Below, piece by piece: positions 48,301 through 63,300 of a DNA stretch of 64,000 nt. A model generated the notes under the pieces. That model made no database searches. It was not told the DNA's origin and was given only the letters and a program-made list of their open reading frames with translations. The stretch comes from Mesaphorura yosii (lineage: Eukaryota > Arthropoda > Collembola > Poduromorpha > Tullbergiidae): positions 186,001 to 250,000 of the forward strand of contig WIXG01000066.1 in the NCBI GenBank assembly GCA_009869945.1, read 5' to 3'. The position numbers and the translations under genes were made by a program. Position 1 is the stretch's first letter. Each line of letters opens with the position of its first letter.

Positions 48301-51300
48301 GTGCCATTTCAATTTTTCTCTGTGGTGTGCTGCGCATTTGTGTTTGCACGGTGCAAGTACGTGATAATCATTATTGACGACTGACTGTTCAAAATTAGCA
48401 AAGGCATAATAACAACGTACGTAAACTGTGTGCAAACTGACGTTCGTTATCGCTGAGGCTTCAGCTGCTTCGCTGTATTCATCTGGAATTTTACCGCATC
48501 ACAGTCTTCACGAGCTGGTCGTGAAGCAAGTCCCATTTAATCATGTGCTGCGTCCTTCTGTCACGCCATGAAACAAGCTCTACCCAAGCAATGAAGCAAT
48601 ATTTAGTCATGTCATGATGTAATGTGTAAAGTAAAGTAAAGTGTAATGTGGTTCGATTCAATATACACAATCTGTACTTTCCATACTCGTATTTACACTT
48701 CTGTGTATTAAATATTAAAGTTTGACCTTATGGATTTGAAAGGGCAAGGCGAAGGTTTACAGATTTGCGATTAGCAAATTCGCGAATTGGTGTAATCGCG
48801 AATTGTGAATTACGGGTTGCAACTTTCCTGGTGGCTCAGTTGGAGATTTCAAACTGTGGTTGCCACAGACATTATGGCAATTATGATAATGTTTCAGTTC
48901 AAGTGTAACCCTTGAATCTTGCTTTATTTACAATCGTTACTCCTGCAATTTGTACGCTCATTGTACACTTATCATCACCATTTATCTCTGCACTGTACAG
49001 CAACGCGCGGCAAGCCGAGAAAAGCACAAACAAATTATGTACAAGCATTGCCTGCACGCCCGTCTGACCATCTCATATCTCAATCATTATCGGGTTCGGG
49101 CTCTGCCTTCGGAATGACGTAAATGGATCTTCAAATTATTGCAGGCTGCAGGTAGACTTATCACCAACACCATACATTCCACCAGCACCTTGCTCGTTAC
49201 TCAACTTTCAACTCAAGAGCCCCATGCCCATTATCTCATCACTCTTTTCAAAACTTTCGTTTGATAATATTGCATTCGCCACTCATGTTTGGGGACTCAT
49301 TTCCTGGCCCTGGCTCTTGCGCTGCTCTTGCTGCTTATTGGGTATCGGGTTTCGGGTTGTGGTAGGTTCTGGCTTCTGCTTGGTCTTCGGCAACTTTAAT
49401 TTTAGACTCTCGTTTTTGCAATATTTCAAATTCTCCCTATCCTCCATCCCTATTCATTCACGCTGTACAGGGTATTATGCTGATAGCTCCTTCCCCTTTC
49501 ACTGGAATTCTCCTGTTTCGGTCGATTCATCGCTCGGCACTTCGTTCAAGGACTTTTGGAATCCAATGCATAGTCCAAGGAGAGTTTTGCTTACTGCTCA
49601 GCTTAGCAACAATTTATAATGCATTGCGTGTACGTGACTTGATTCATTATACCCCATTATACCTGTGCGAGCGCCCGCGCCGGGCGAGCTCGGCGCTGGG
49701 ATCGATTTCCTGGAATTCGATGTCATCAATGCCATGCCATAAGAACGTGCCATGGCCGGCCTGGTCGGCTGCGCTGCGGAGCTGCAGTGTAGCAAGTTCC
49801 GTTCATCCATCACTCATGTCCATCGGTCTTGCACAGCAAGTGCCGTACGCCCATGACCATAAGGTCAGGGAGTTAACACTCGTTATCATTTATTTACGAC
49901 GTGGACAGCGCTGTTTGAACAGCAAACACGCGTAAGCTAAGCATTTGCACATTGCAAAAATGAAACTTGCTACTCGATCTCGGATTTGCACTCGCTTTCG
50001 TCAAGAGCAATATGCAAATGAAAAATGTTCAATAATTTAATTAGGAGGATCCGTCTATCTTAATACTCCTGGCAGCTAACTGCATATTCAATTCACATAA
50101 TATTATTTCTTATTATTCAGAAGAGGTTTTGACTCGCAATGCGAAAGGAGTGCAAAATATGTGAATTGCATTGTGGCTTGCGAAATCCCGACCACAGAAT
50201 TCCAACTAATTTTTTACCAGTTGCCCTTTGCAAAGGGTAATTTCAAGAATCAGAGCAAACATCAAAGCAGTTTTTTTGTACTTTTGCATTGCTTTTACGA
50301 TCTGTAATTCCAGCAATTTCGGCCTACCGATGGGCCGATGTGCTTCTTGATATCGCTGCAGTTGCATTCAAGTAAAAGGCATTGCATTCGCTGCCGCTAC
50401 AAACAGCATCGCAACCTTCTAGAAACCAAAACTCAGACATAAGAGAAACCAGGCTTTAAAAATCGATAAAGTGATTCCCATCTGGATAAACGGAGGCCAA
50501 TCAAGCAAAGTCTGACGGCCCTCTCGTGCCAATCGTCTGTGCTGCCCATCTTCTCACAATCAATCGCAATATCAATATCGCGAATACTATACTACAGCAC
50601 GAACATGAAGTTGCGAAATTCTAAATTGTAAGTTATGAGTGGCCATACAAGCTAGAATACAATAAATTGCAATGCATTTCAATAATTACTGGCTTTGGCT
50701 TCCAATTCCAAAGTAACGCTGTTTGTCGGTCAAGACCAAGAAACAGAAACGTTAAAAACCGTTTTCGCTTGCGGCCTGAGCCAGACTCTGACCCTATTTG
50801 TTGATTAAGCAATTATTTTAATGACCGACCCGAGCAATGATTGTCTTGAAAATGACGGGGACGGTGGTCACGGTGGACAGTTGCATAATGCAACGAAATG
50901 CAGGCATATATTGGAGAAAACAAATAGCACTTACGTGCTGGATGAGATGGGAAGCAAATTCCTGCTGTATCAAAGTTGCTGTAATTCTGGTTCATTAATA
51001 AATCAAAAGCGTAAGCATTTCCGATGTTCTGTCCCGTCCCATCTGGAGACATTGCAGGCAAGTCACCTTTCCTCACGAAAGCAAGGCGAAAGAATGAATA
51101 GTCATGGTATTATGTGTTTTAGACAGACTGCTGAAATTACCGTTTCCGAGACGAGAATGGCGAACTTCTTCACAGCAAATGTATTGAGGTAGGTCGTTCC
51201 TGTCTTTACCTTCTTTGTCATGCGAGCCATAAATATGCAGAGTCAGGCTATATTCGGGAGGAAGCCATTTCAAAATACGAGTTACGTCAGTCCATTAAAC

Positions 51301-54245
51301 ATTTCTTGGCAACTGTACCTGTGCTTAGCTTCGAGCGATAATTTGCTTGTGTTTAGCTATGCCATGAACTAAAAGAATGAAAATTGTAAAATGCAAGATT
51401 TTATCATCGTACTTTAATCCCAGGTCCGAAAGAAGTACCATGTTCACAGAATGCGCACAAGAATACAGAATTCTCTTCAGATCGCAACAAGTCGTAATTA
51501 CGGAGCATATCTGCAAATAAATCGTGGTAGAACAGCGAGAGCAGAGCAGTAAATGCAGATATGTATTCTTAACCGCAACTCGTTACATTATAATAAAGAC
51601 CAGAAAAGAAGACGAATCGTTAGCATGATAAAATGAACAAGTGCAGGAATACCCAAGCAACTTATACGAGACTGCTTATATAACAAGTACATTTGTGCAA
51701 AAATTACATGCAAGTGTGGTTAAGCTTGAGATGAGGGACGAACCATGAGGGCTATGTGCATAAGTACATACAAGAAACTGTATAGCACTTGCAAAAGTAT
51801 AGCGAAGACAAGTAGAACCAAGCACAAGAAGTTGCAGTTGTTGCCTTGCCTAAATGCAAGGTACCATTCGCGACGACGGCAATTCAGCACAGCTTCAGCC
51901 TTCAGCTGCTTCGCCAATCGCCATTCGCCTTGCCCATCATGCTTTCATGCCCTGTCCTATCCCAACTTTTCCTGCATGACCGTAGTCGTAGTCTTTTCGC
52001 GTTCGCACTGACTGACTGGTTTCGCTAACAAAGTTTTAGCTCGCCTGGCTCTACATTTCGCATTCTTGCACGGCACGGCGCGAGTACCACTGCCACGGCC
52101 ATGCATGCTATTATTCATTATTCGTATTTCGTATAACTACTGCCGTGCCACTGCCACTGCCGTTGGTTTAAAGGGTTAAATTGCATGCGCGTATAGCATA
52201 TTACGGCAGGCCACCGGAGCCTCGGTTCGTACTTTGTAGCCGTAGCCGTAGCTACAGTCATGATGATCAGCACCAGCACCAATACAAGACGGATACACGA
52301 TACAGAGTAGCACAGCCACAACCTGTCTGTGATTGCAATGTTGGATTGGTCGGGGTCGGCGAATGCGAAGACGGCTGGCATACTTCGAAGGTTATTATAA
52401 AGTTAACCCAGCACCGCAGCAGTTCAGATCAGGATCGGCAGTCTCCGCTACCGCTTTAAACTTTTCTCCGCTCCTGCAGCATTGCTATTGCTACTGCTGT
52501 GCTAACTAGACTCACTGGAGTCTCAAGTCTCAAGCCAAGCCAAGTCAGTGCAGTGTCGGACTTTAATTAGGCCGAGTCGTTTGATATTCGCATTCAGTTG
52601 AGTTTTATCTTCGGTAAAGGCTCAACACTTGAAAAGAAGGAGCAGATTGATTTGATTGATTCGTATGTCCGAAGTCGGAAGTGCTCCCCAGCAAAAGCCG
52701 CAGTGAGCTCACAAGCGAGAGTTGCAAAAGAAAGGCAAACACAGAGCAAAGGCAAGACAAGTGCAAAGTGAGAAGTGAGACATGAGACTTTGTCTCTGTC
52801 ACGTAGGCTGCTGTGCGTATCGTAACAGTGTAGTGGGTAAAAATAACCACAATTAATCCACTCGCCACTCGAGAACCTGTTATCACCCCATTTAGCGAAG
52901 CTTTTCCAGGAATCGTCGCTGTATCAGTCAACTCACACAATAGAAGACAGACTCTGGGGTCTGTTTCTGGTTTCGGACTTCAGGTTTCCGAGTGCGACCG
53001 TTCAGCTTTGCTGCGAGTATTTAACATGAGCGAAGGACTTTGCATTCGTCTCACATTGACCAGACGCCTTCTTCAGAAGACAACTCCTTCGACTTGGGCA
53101 GTCTGTCTGATTGCATATGTGTCCTCATAAATAAACCAAACCGCAACGAGTTTAAGTGGATGAAGCTGAACATATTTTTGAAACAACAATGATTAAAGTG
53201 GCTAGACAGTCAGAATAACTGGTACGTGAGTCCACTTAAGTCGTGGTTAACAGTTTGTGATAGCAAGACTGTACTGTACAAAGTTGTTAAATACGAATCG
53301 CGAATTAAATCGGTGGACTCTGGAATAGAAATGAAAACGGCACTTGTCACGGGTAGCGTAAAATAGTGAAGTAATTACATAATTGCTAGTGCGATCAGGG
53401 AAAGTACCAACAGCACTATAGAACAATTTAACTACGGATTTCATTTCATGTGATAACGACCAACGGATAACGCTTCATCAAATCGTTGCAGCGTTTTCAT
53501 TCTTGTGGGAAATTCGAGACTTGCGTCATTTAACGTCCAGCCCGCATCGAAGCGAGTCGCAAATCGCAACGCAGCGCTTCTCCAAAATTCTACGCCGACT
53601 CAGCTGCCAGTCAACGCCTGAAGTCTGAGTGAATAAGTAACGAACGATAAAGACGTGACCACGTTTAATTTGGTTTGGTGCATCGACGCAGAAACAACGG
53701 AACGATGCTACACGAATCAGAATCGAGAAAGGGCATTACGCCGGAGTTTCAAGTGCAAATGAAAGTCATCAACTCCAACTTGTCTTCTGTGTAACATTTG
53801 TAATTTGCAACTTGCAACCAAGTTGAGGTAGGACCACGAGAAGAGAACAAGCAAGAGCCCGATCGTCCCGAAGAACAACCGAAACCAGGTATTACGTGCT
53901 AAGCAAGCAAGCTAACACCGAACCGCATCGCACCAGACTGGCACTGGCAGCGACGCGGGCTACGTCGGCGAATTTCTAAGAAAAGGTACGGTTCTAGTTG
54001 GAAGCACAGCCCACACACAAACTGTACTGTCGAATCGCTGCTATTCGTCTACATTACCTATGAACTGTTGACTGTTCGTGGTGTGTTGCTAAAAATAACG
54101 TCCAGTCCAGAACTTGAACCTATCACAAGGACAAACAGCGTAGACTTCCTTTTTGCGAATATTTCGAGAACAATTTTGCAATCTTGCATCTAACGAACTT
54201 CGAAGTCCGACTGAGCCTATTGAGAAATCATATTTTACGAGATTC
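45342..54245. other. Gene-poor region upstream of the BTB gene
   Basis: Almost 9 kb without a gene I can support. It is AT-rich with many short direct and inverted motifs. Open frames (for example 45867-46058, 49224-49619, 49477-49935) are short, overlap one another and match nothing. It may hold enhancers and untranslated first exons of the BTB gene; a candidate 5'UTR donor AAAAG|GTACGG lies near 53986. Confidence 0.5.
47239..47344. repeat. Diverged tandem duplication, about 50-bp unit
   Basis: Two copies of a unit reading roughly CCAGAAACCGAAAAATTA, GAAATGAGAATTT and AAACTAAAAATT, followed by the first bases of a third copy. The copies differ at several positions and in poly-A length, so the duplication is not very recent. 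Confidence 0.75.
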
Positions 54246-54368
54246 ATGAGTTCTAACCTTCCCGAATTAGAAATAGCAATCACCACCGTCAGAGTAGTCG
54301 TACATATATCCTCCATGCCCATGTCCTTCACGACATCGAAGTCGGACTCCGACTTGTTAATAAAATGA
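54246..54368 (+). promoter_or_regulatory. Upstream ORF overlapping the BTB start codon
   Basis: ATG at 54246 opens 40 codons that end in a TGA at 54366-54368, which overlaps the presumed main ATG at 54365 as ATGA. This arrangement is known elsewhere to allow termination-reinitiation. It depends on the 5'UTR including this segment unspliced, which is not shown. Confidence 0.35.
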
Positions 54369-57300
54369 GTAGTCCAAGCAGCCGAGACACGGAATCTGAC
54401 ACAAATCATCAAATTGCCATACACCCTAGTACAAATCAACATCCAAGCGCGCAGAACCAAGTAGAAGTAATTCTTGAAGATAGCAACAATCGAACCATGT
54501 CTCCTACTCCCACCATCCACGTCCTGCATGACCCGCATGACTGCAATGATGATGATGTTCAAATGATTAGTGAGTTTGATCGTAAATCGGGTCTCATTCG
54601 ACAGACTCAGCCGCTGCTCAACTGCACAATGAGTCCAACAGCTACAATGACCTCGACATCGCCTTCGGGTGCAGGGACCGCCGCCGCCGCGACGGCGACA
54701 GTCCTCTTGAAGAGACAGCACAGCAACAACAGCAACAGCAGCGGGTCAGAGGAATTCCTCCAGATCCATCATCAGCTCCTGTATCAACGCTCCCTCAGCC
54801 TCAGCCACAGTCAAGAACTGCTAGGCTCCACCGCCCCGTACTCGATTCAGACTGCGACACGACGCGCATCAGCATTCACCCCGTACACAAATCTGCAACT
54901 ACAACAGCAGCATCTGTACCACCGAGGCAGCCACAGTACCAGCGGATTCAGCGGCCACGGCTCGTCCTCCGTTTCGTCTCCTCTCTCAACCTGCTCCCGG
55001 CATTCAATCACGCCTCCGACCGTACTCACCTCAACCCCAATGGCAATGCAGCTGCAGCATCTTAAGAGCCCCAACCCAGCAGCAATGGGTGACCATGGCC
55101 TGGACACGGGCGCCAGCAACATTGCAAACGCCGGCAATGAGGCGATGTGCTCACTGAAATGGAAAGACTACGAGGCAGAAGTCCTTGACACTCTCGGCAG
55201 TCTGTACAAATCCGAAGAGTGGGCCGACGTCACACTTTCCTGTGAGGGGCACACAATCAAAGCTCACAAAGCCATCCTCGCAATGTGCAGCCCATTTTTC
55301 AGAAAAATGTTCCAGGTAAGTTCACACTTCACATGATAGCATTTAATGCCATTAATGCGCTGCATCACGTGAAATTAGTCGGCCGTAACACAATTGCGGG
55401 TTGCATGTTAGCTGCTGTTAGGATCATTCTTAAAAATTGAAGTGTTTAAGATCTGACTCATAGTCATGACCATAATTTTGGTGCAAGAGCATTAAGGATG
55501 CGCCGGGCTCGTAATTCTTATGTGGCTGCGGTAATGATAATTATTAATGAAATCTCACCCACATTGTAACGTAACATACTTCACCATTCCTGCCCCTACG
55601 TGTTCAACATGGAGAATGTTGGGAATGGTCGAAAGATCGAGAGACCAGAACGGACAAGGGACGTCATTACTAACACTTTTCTTGCAAAAAATACCTGTAA
55701 AGCATAATAAAACCGGTTATCAGGTGCAAGCTCAGGCTCAGATACTTCAGCTTTAGCTTCACAGTGTTTTATGCACTATGCCATACCAACCTGCCTCATT
55801 AATTTTCTTGGGGTCTCATGATTTTGTACTTGCTTAAACGAAACGTGTTAAAGTGTGGGCTAGCAGCTCCTATCGCCTCCAGATATTCTTCTAGACAAAC
55901 ACGACAGCCCAGACGACCTTACTAATCGACCTCGAGGTAGATGGTTTTAGCCGTTCACGCCGTCGTTGTTATCAGACGCTTTAATTGCAGCTTGCAAATA
56001 CGGATGAACCGGCGAATTTACTTCTACTCGAGAGTGGCCACGTTCTTTCTTGGAAGGAGTTAAAGAGCGAGGCGTCCGGTCATGCATTCTTGTGTTAGTA
56101 TTGCAAACATCACCGCATCTTTGAACTTAACCTCACCTTGGGACCGAGACGTCATTACGCAACGCATTATTCCATGGCGTCACTGTTAATTATCGCTGTT
56201 AAAATTCTTACGACTTGACGCTAAATCTGTACCACTGAGCTCAGTGCTTTGACGCTGCTGGCTTTGTTCAGAAACCGAAGGCTTTAGACATTGTACCCTG
56301 ACTAAACGAATGACTAATTATGTAACCTACTTTCGATTCGGATTCGGAGCGAACTGATACGGTGGTACGCGTATCTGAAACTAATTTTGCTGACGTTGCA
56401 CGTTAAATTTGTTTAACGGCAATTACGATGATGAAGTCATGGATTCGTTTCAAGCGTCAACACTCGGATTCATACAATGTTGCAATTCGGCTTCAATTTC
56501 CCCACGCTCCACCCTTCAGTGCTCAATTTAGCGTGGTCGGCTCGGGTCGTTCGTTAACACAGTGCAAAAATTGAAGTGAAATCAAATTTCATGCGGTGAG
56601 TGTCTGTTTTAACTACGCCTTCATCATAGACTCCTGTCATTTATCAACGAATCAAGACATGAGCATTTACTATTTGCATATGCGTATTTTGTGACTTCTG
56701 AATAGAAAAGTTGACAAACATGGCTGTGTTATTTATTTTTGTCCTTCGACCAAACGCGAGTCCAGTCTGCCCAGATTAGATAAGCCCATTTCTGTACATG
56801 AGCGAGCGTCAGCCTTCCGTTTTATTTGCGCAAAGTGGAGCCTGGGGAATTTAAGATTCCTGAAAGAGAAACAGGAGCGAATGATTCACAAAACATTCAA
56901 AGCGATCGGATTAGCATTTATCATGTAATCTACATTTATCCTTAATTACTATCAACTCTTTCGGAATGATTCATGGCATAGCATATCAACCGGACCGGAC
57001 GCGGGTCGAGCTTTCGATACAAGGCACAAATATTTACTTTCTCTTCTGCTGTCCAGGAATCGCCGTGCAAACACCCGCACGTCATCGTCAACGGAATGAA
57101 GCGTCGTGAATTTGAGCGGGTGATTCACTTCATCTACAACGGCCACGTCGCCATCAACCCCGACGACCTCGACGACTTTCTCGATGCGGCCGAGTCCCTG
57201 AAAATTGACGGCGTCCATGGTGGCGGCTGGGCGGCCCACTCGCCCGATGGCCCATCCGAACATGAACAAGAACACGAGCGTGATCAAGATGATGCCGAGT

Positions 57301-60300
57301 ACTCCTTGAACCCGGGTTCAATGTACACCCACCGGCTTCACCGTCATCGTCGACATTCATCACAATCACGAAGCATCTCGGTAAGTGAAGCAGAATCCAG
57401 ACATTAATTCAGTCCGTCACTTGTCGACGTTTTCGTACTTTTCCATTACGCTGAGGTGCCATGCAATTGCTGCAATGCAATGTAAAGCGATGCAAGGTTA
57501 GAAAAATGGCATTCCACGATTGAGTACGCATATTAATGCAATCGACAGACTGCCACTGACGGTGACGGGTCGGGTGCATTGTTCTTGAAATGATTTCTTT
57601 CACTAGTCGGTGCGCCGTCGCCGTCGACATGTCTGGTTTCGCTGCTCCTATTTTTATGCCACAAAATGCAAGGCCTATGTGCACCTTTGCGTTTGAACGA
57701 ACATTGCGACATTTCTTCGTATTTCGCAGGTTACTGGTAAATTTGCCTTGATCGTCATAAAAGTTTTGTAACTGCATTCGTTTCGATTCTGAGAAATGGT
57801 ACTTGCAGCTCAGCAGCAGCAACAGCTGTGGAACTGAGATTGTATCTATGCAGAAACGGAATCATCCTTTGCATTAATCATGTGAATCAAATCAGAGCAT
57901 AGTCCAGAATTATCCAAACTTGAATTTAGTTGATGTACTCTCAAATCACGAATTTATCGCCAAGTGTTTCTGTAACTCCAACTACAATATGAAACTCTAT
58001 TCCTCTTCGGTTTTGTTCATTCAATTCGAATGATTCTAATGGCTTATTCGTACTCACATCGAATTTGGGTTTTACTACGCATAACACATCTGATAGGCTT
58101 CGTGGAATGAATTCCATTAATGAAATGACAACGACACTGATTGTGTATCAGAAAATATTGTTAAAATCATCTTAACTTTTAAACTGCAACGGTGCTTTGA
58201 CCGGTATGAGTCTAGTCCGAAGCGTTGCCTGATGCAAGTCAATACATCGTTACACTTTCATTGCATTGCGACGAAGCGAAGGCATATTGGGGTTCAAAAT
58301 CAGAACTAATTGGGTAAGCATTTGCATGAGGCTCCAGCTTGACAGTTGTCCATTGACGAAGTGTTGTGCTCGCGGTCACGTTCCAGGCACACTCAAGTGA
58401 TGAAATATAATGTCGGGTACACAAATGAAAGCTGGCATGAAGCATGATGCAATAAGTAAAAAGACAACATCTACTCGCTCAAAATATTTACAACCAGCGT
58501 ACCAGCGCCGCCAGGCGAATATCAAAAGGTGAACACATGATTCATAGCGTGAAGCAGGTCCCGTTTCAATTAATTCATCAATGTATCAATGGCAGTGGCA
58601 GCAACAGTGGCTTATCAGCAGTACGTGATAACTGTGAGGGTAGACGTGTTGATGAGAACGAGCATGAGCTCATCGTGTGCTCTTCTGTCGCAAGCCAATC
58701 TAATTGATGGGGGGGGGAGCTTACTTCGACGTTCGACCACCTAAGCTACCCAGTCATTCCTCGGTCCTCGGGTCGCAGATGCCTTGCAATTTCCCGCACT
58801 CGAAATGCCTTGGTTTGGCCACATTTTGCATGGGAATATTTACATTTCATTACAGCGGTGGTCGTCATTGTGCGATTCAAAAAGACGGATTGGAAAAAGT
58901 GAAGGTCAAGTTCACACGTAGGCTCACATTCCATGAGTTGTATATGGTACAGTTTGCAAACTTGTTAACAGTGTTTAATGTTTATGTTATCATCCTGCTC
59001 AGCTTGCACTTGACTCGTAAGCCTGCGTTCTTTGACTCTGGCGTAATTGGTCATATGGTATCGCATTTTATCGTCCATGCGAGCCAGAGTAGACGTGTAA
59101 AGTTAACTCTCAACCTTTTCAGGCTTAAGATTACGAATTCTGAAGCGCATGAAGTCTGCAGCCTTGAACAGTTTAACCCTTGCCTTGTACTTTGTGTCTG
59201 GTTCTGGTTCAGTCCAGTCAGTCACGTAAATGAACTTTCGATACACTCGTTACGTGCATTTTGTAACGTTTAGCATTGTGCTGACATTGACCATAGTCGT
59301 AGTTATAGTTAATGCTTTTGCTGGTGTTTAAAATATGATAATTGCTCCGGCAAGTGAGTGATGAATGAAAAACTTCAAGCTTTACCGCAACGCAACTCAT
59401 GAAAGTCATGAATCCGTATAATTAACGTTATTTGTGCGTACGCATACGTGCGTCAATGTGAAGCTTTGTTAACTTCATTTCACTACACAACATTGCTGCT
59501 CTGCTGAACTAGGCAGGAGCAATTAAATTGTTTATGACTTATTTTTAGCATCATTTCCTCGTAGTCGCAGCGCTTTGCGTTAATGCTAACGACTTGCCGC
59601 ATAGTAAGAGCATGTCAATTACAAGACGAATAAACCATGACCAGCACAATACGAACGCCGCTACACAGACACAAAGGCCGCCGCCATTGCTGCCTGTAAA
59701 GAAGAAGTAGAAGTGACCTACCGCAACAAGAAACCCGATACGGTACAACAGTGCGGCATGCCGCGGCTTCGCTTGGATCGGTCGATCATGACGAAATGGG
59801 CGATCAAATGACGTAGACTCAGTCACGTAGGCTAGGTTAGGATTCGCCATTTGCCTTTCCCTTTCCCAGAATGAGGAAAGGCAAGCGAATACGAGTAATA
59901 ATGAAGAAAACCTTGAAAATTTGTGGTATGCCGTAGCCGTAATGCAAGAAGGGGCACAAAGGTAGAGAAACCGGAGATGGAACCGTGTACCGTGTGTATT
60001 AGTTGCCAGCCGTGCCGAGTTGAGTTTCTATCAAATCAAGCACTTTCGGCTCTGGTGCGCTCAGCGACGGCTCTCACGGCACAGCGCATTTCATTCCATT
60101 ACCATTACCTGCACAACATTAAAATGATGGCCACAGACCGAATGACGAGCGAAGAGCATCAGTTTTTTTATGTTTCGTTAGCGTTTCAAGGTTAAAACTG
60201 GTTCTGCTTTTAATTTCTGATTCAGCCACACACCGCATGCACAATTCTAATGCACAACGCTCGTCGGCAGCAACTTGGCGCTATTATTACCCGAAACTAA

Positions 60301-63300
60301 ACAATTGCAGCCAATCAAATGCAGCTGTAGTTGCAGCCTGCAGCATTTATGGACATGCATACTGAATCTATAATTTCCTACGCATGCTTATCATTTTAAC
60401 CATTTGATCATTGTGATGTAGTCAGTGTGGCTCTAAATTCAATTATAGCCTGGTATCGCTAAATATGCTAATAATACCAGTTCGTTATGACTATGAATGT
60501 TAAATATAGTAACTACACGTCGAAGAAATAGAATTTGCACCTGAGCATGACATGACAGCGAGAAAATGTATTATTAGCACAGCCAGCCATGCATGAAAGC
60601 ATCTACCGTGTCAAACTATGAGAAGTAAATTTGCAATATCCCAATGGTTTGTCTTTTAAGTCTTCTTTGATCAAGACAAGAATACTTGAATCACGGACGG
60701 GACAAAGTCTGTTTCGTTTATATGGGAAATGTGATCGCCCCAAGTTTAGAACTTAGAGACAAAGACGACGAGTCTGGAAACGTAGACAATGGAAATTGAC
60801 CCGTACGATCCTGTGTGGAGCTATTTTCCATCCGGGTTCCTAGAACCTGAACCGGAGCCGAATCGAGAACCCGAACCACTCCAATATCGTCCCGTCGGCC
60901 ATCGACATCCTCATTACAAAGCCTTGAACTTTGCCTGCGAGAGTAAAGATCCGGGCGAAGAGAGGCATGCCATTGCTACGCAACCGGCAACCAGATTCGG
61001 TTCGAGAGAAAGCTTTCGCACTTGCAAAGTTGCGATCAATAAATGCAAACAAAGTTAACCCAAGCCAACCAGCCATTTGCTCTCTTCTCTTTTTCGTGAC
61101 TGCCATCATCATCACCATTTGACGCGACGGAGTTAGAAATGCGAGATTTGACAGACAGACACTCGTTTGAGTTCTAATTTAGTCAGGCCTGGCCCAGAAA
61201 TACGCTGGAAACTGAAACGTTCCGTTATTATCAAAGGTTATTTCAGGCCAAAATGTCCGTCTTGTCTTCCTGTTATTCGCATTCGTCTTTACATTCGCGT
61301 TCACTTTCATTTCAATTCAATCCAATTCATTTCAGTACTGCAATAAATTCAGTAGAATGTTGTAATGCGCTATCACAATCACAATCATATCTTGAACTTC
61401 ATGCATGAAGGATTTTATGGCATTGCTGCTATTGCTGTAGCTGTAGCCGTGATTATGAGTCCTGTGGTTTTGGAGATACTGCTTCTTTACTGAACTGAAC
61501 GTGGCATTTTCGCAAATCGCAGGCTTGCTCTCTCACATCGAGTGAACTCAATCCGAGACTTGTTGAGCTACGTTCTGGTTTTCTACGTGGGTTTTGCTTG
61601 CCTGCTCATTGGCTCGGTTGTCGGTTTGCTGCGTCTCCTTCATTTGCTGTTCTCCATTTTTCGTACATCGGACTTTCAGAAATAGAACTAATATGCACGT
61701 ATCTTAATAAACACAGTACGACATTCCAAATTAATCTCTTCTGTATGGTACGAAGAACGTATGGACAGTATTTCATTGTCCTTGTCTTTGTGTTTGTGCT
61801 CAATTGCTGCACTGTTAACTAAAATTCAAGTGTAACTTGATGTTGATCACATGTTCGCCTCGTGATCCGAACATTATGAATGCGTGCTTCGTACGCGATG
61901 CGCCGATTTTCATATTTCTTCCTTTTTGTCGTAGGTCAAGGCTTGTTGAGGTTAGGCCGTGCTGCTGAGTAAATTTAGCAAACAAAATAATAAAAGTTGC
62001 GGTAGAGCCGTGTCCGTATCGTGCGTCAAGAAATTATTTGCGTTCTCAATACGCATACGCAGCAGAAAGAAGCATATTTTTTGCTCATTCAACTTGCTCA
62101 GTTTCTCAGCTTGCAAGTTCTTAGGCTTCACAGTTCAGAAGACTGCGACTGTTGCAATGTTTAAAGGAAATCCTAATCCACTTATCCACTTACTGGTTGT
62201 TTTTATTACAGAAATTATTATTTTTTCTCGTTTTCGCATTCGTTACATTGTGCGTTAGTCGAATTATGACATGACTTCATCTCGCGTCTCGCCGCTAGCA
62301 TCGGTCGCGGTTTTAATTCGCGAGTGTGATAAATTATGCTATTCGTACGTATGCCGTTGCAATAATTGCCAGGCAGAAATGCAAAAAATACAGCACACGT
62401 ACTTGTACTTGTACCGGGCGCAATAAAATCCAAATCCATTTGATTTGATTTGGATTTGGATCCAAAGTACAGGTGGATCAATGATCCTAAGACATGAGAC
62501 TTGATTTCTTGAGTTTCGAGTACGCGAATCGCGAGCAGAAATATGCAAAGCATAATGTACAAACGTTACTAGAAAAGTAGTTGGCCAAGGTCAGTTGTGG
62601 AACAGGTTAAGCTGATTTGGGTTGGTCCAAAACAATTTACTGATATATTGAGACATTGTTTAAGATTCGGATTGTTGGGCTGTGGAAATTTTTAATCACG
62701 ATCACGGCTTTCTTGGTTTGATTTCAGGACGAATACGAGCACTCTTTACCAGTCCCATTCGAAAGACTTCACCTGGAAGAAGGTGACCCCGACCATCGTG
62801 AACGTCTTCATGCTCGACGCAGCAGCAGCGGCAGCAGTTTCGAAAGAGATGGTAATTTCTTTTTCTTTTAAACTGATATCTCGAAATCATTCTGAAATTT
62901 ATCTCAGCACAATCTCGATCTTCGCAGTATGATAGTAATTAGCATTCGCATCAACGTCATCAAATGCAAAAAATGCCTCGTTCATAGAAGAAAATGTTGA
63001 AGAGCATGGCTGATTTCGTGATTTCTCAATTGCAGAGAGGGCAACCGATGATACGATGAATTCAATGAAGAAAGAGAAAGAGGACAACGAACAAGTGGTG
63101 GTGGCGGATGAGCCCGATAAAGATCAGAAGTATCCTCTGAATCGATTGCCAAAGTTCCAGTTCAAGCATCGTCGTCACATCGGATCTGGAGATGAGGGAA
63201 AGGAATCCGGTTCGAGTGGCCGAGAAAGACGAAGCACCAGCAGCAGTATTTCGAGTGGCGACACCGTCGTGTCCAGCAAGACGATTCTTGATCGTGTACA

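Larger units (their letters stand above)
57381..62727 (+). other. BTB gene intron 2, 5.3 kb
   Basis: The largest intron in the window. It holds a long unexplained plus-strand ORF (58707-59273), a 9-G run near 58709 and an inverted repeat at 62428-62461. I see no nested gene I can defend. Confidence 0.65.

Noticed and set aside
48770-48820. TTCGCGAA-type palindromes
   Set aside because: Only 10 bp and isolated; nothing links them to an element or regulator.
49224-49935. Two overlapping plus-strand ORFs of 131 and 152 codons
   Set aside because: They overlap in different frames, have skewed composition and no family resemblance.
54089-54721. 210-codon minus-strand ORF opposite the BTB start
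   Set aside because: Antisense to the BTB coding exon and 5' region; no family features and explained by codon composition.
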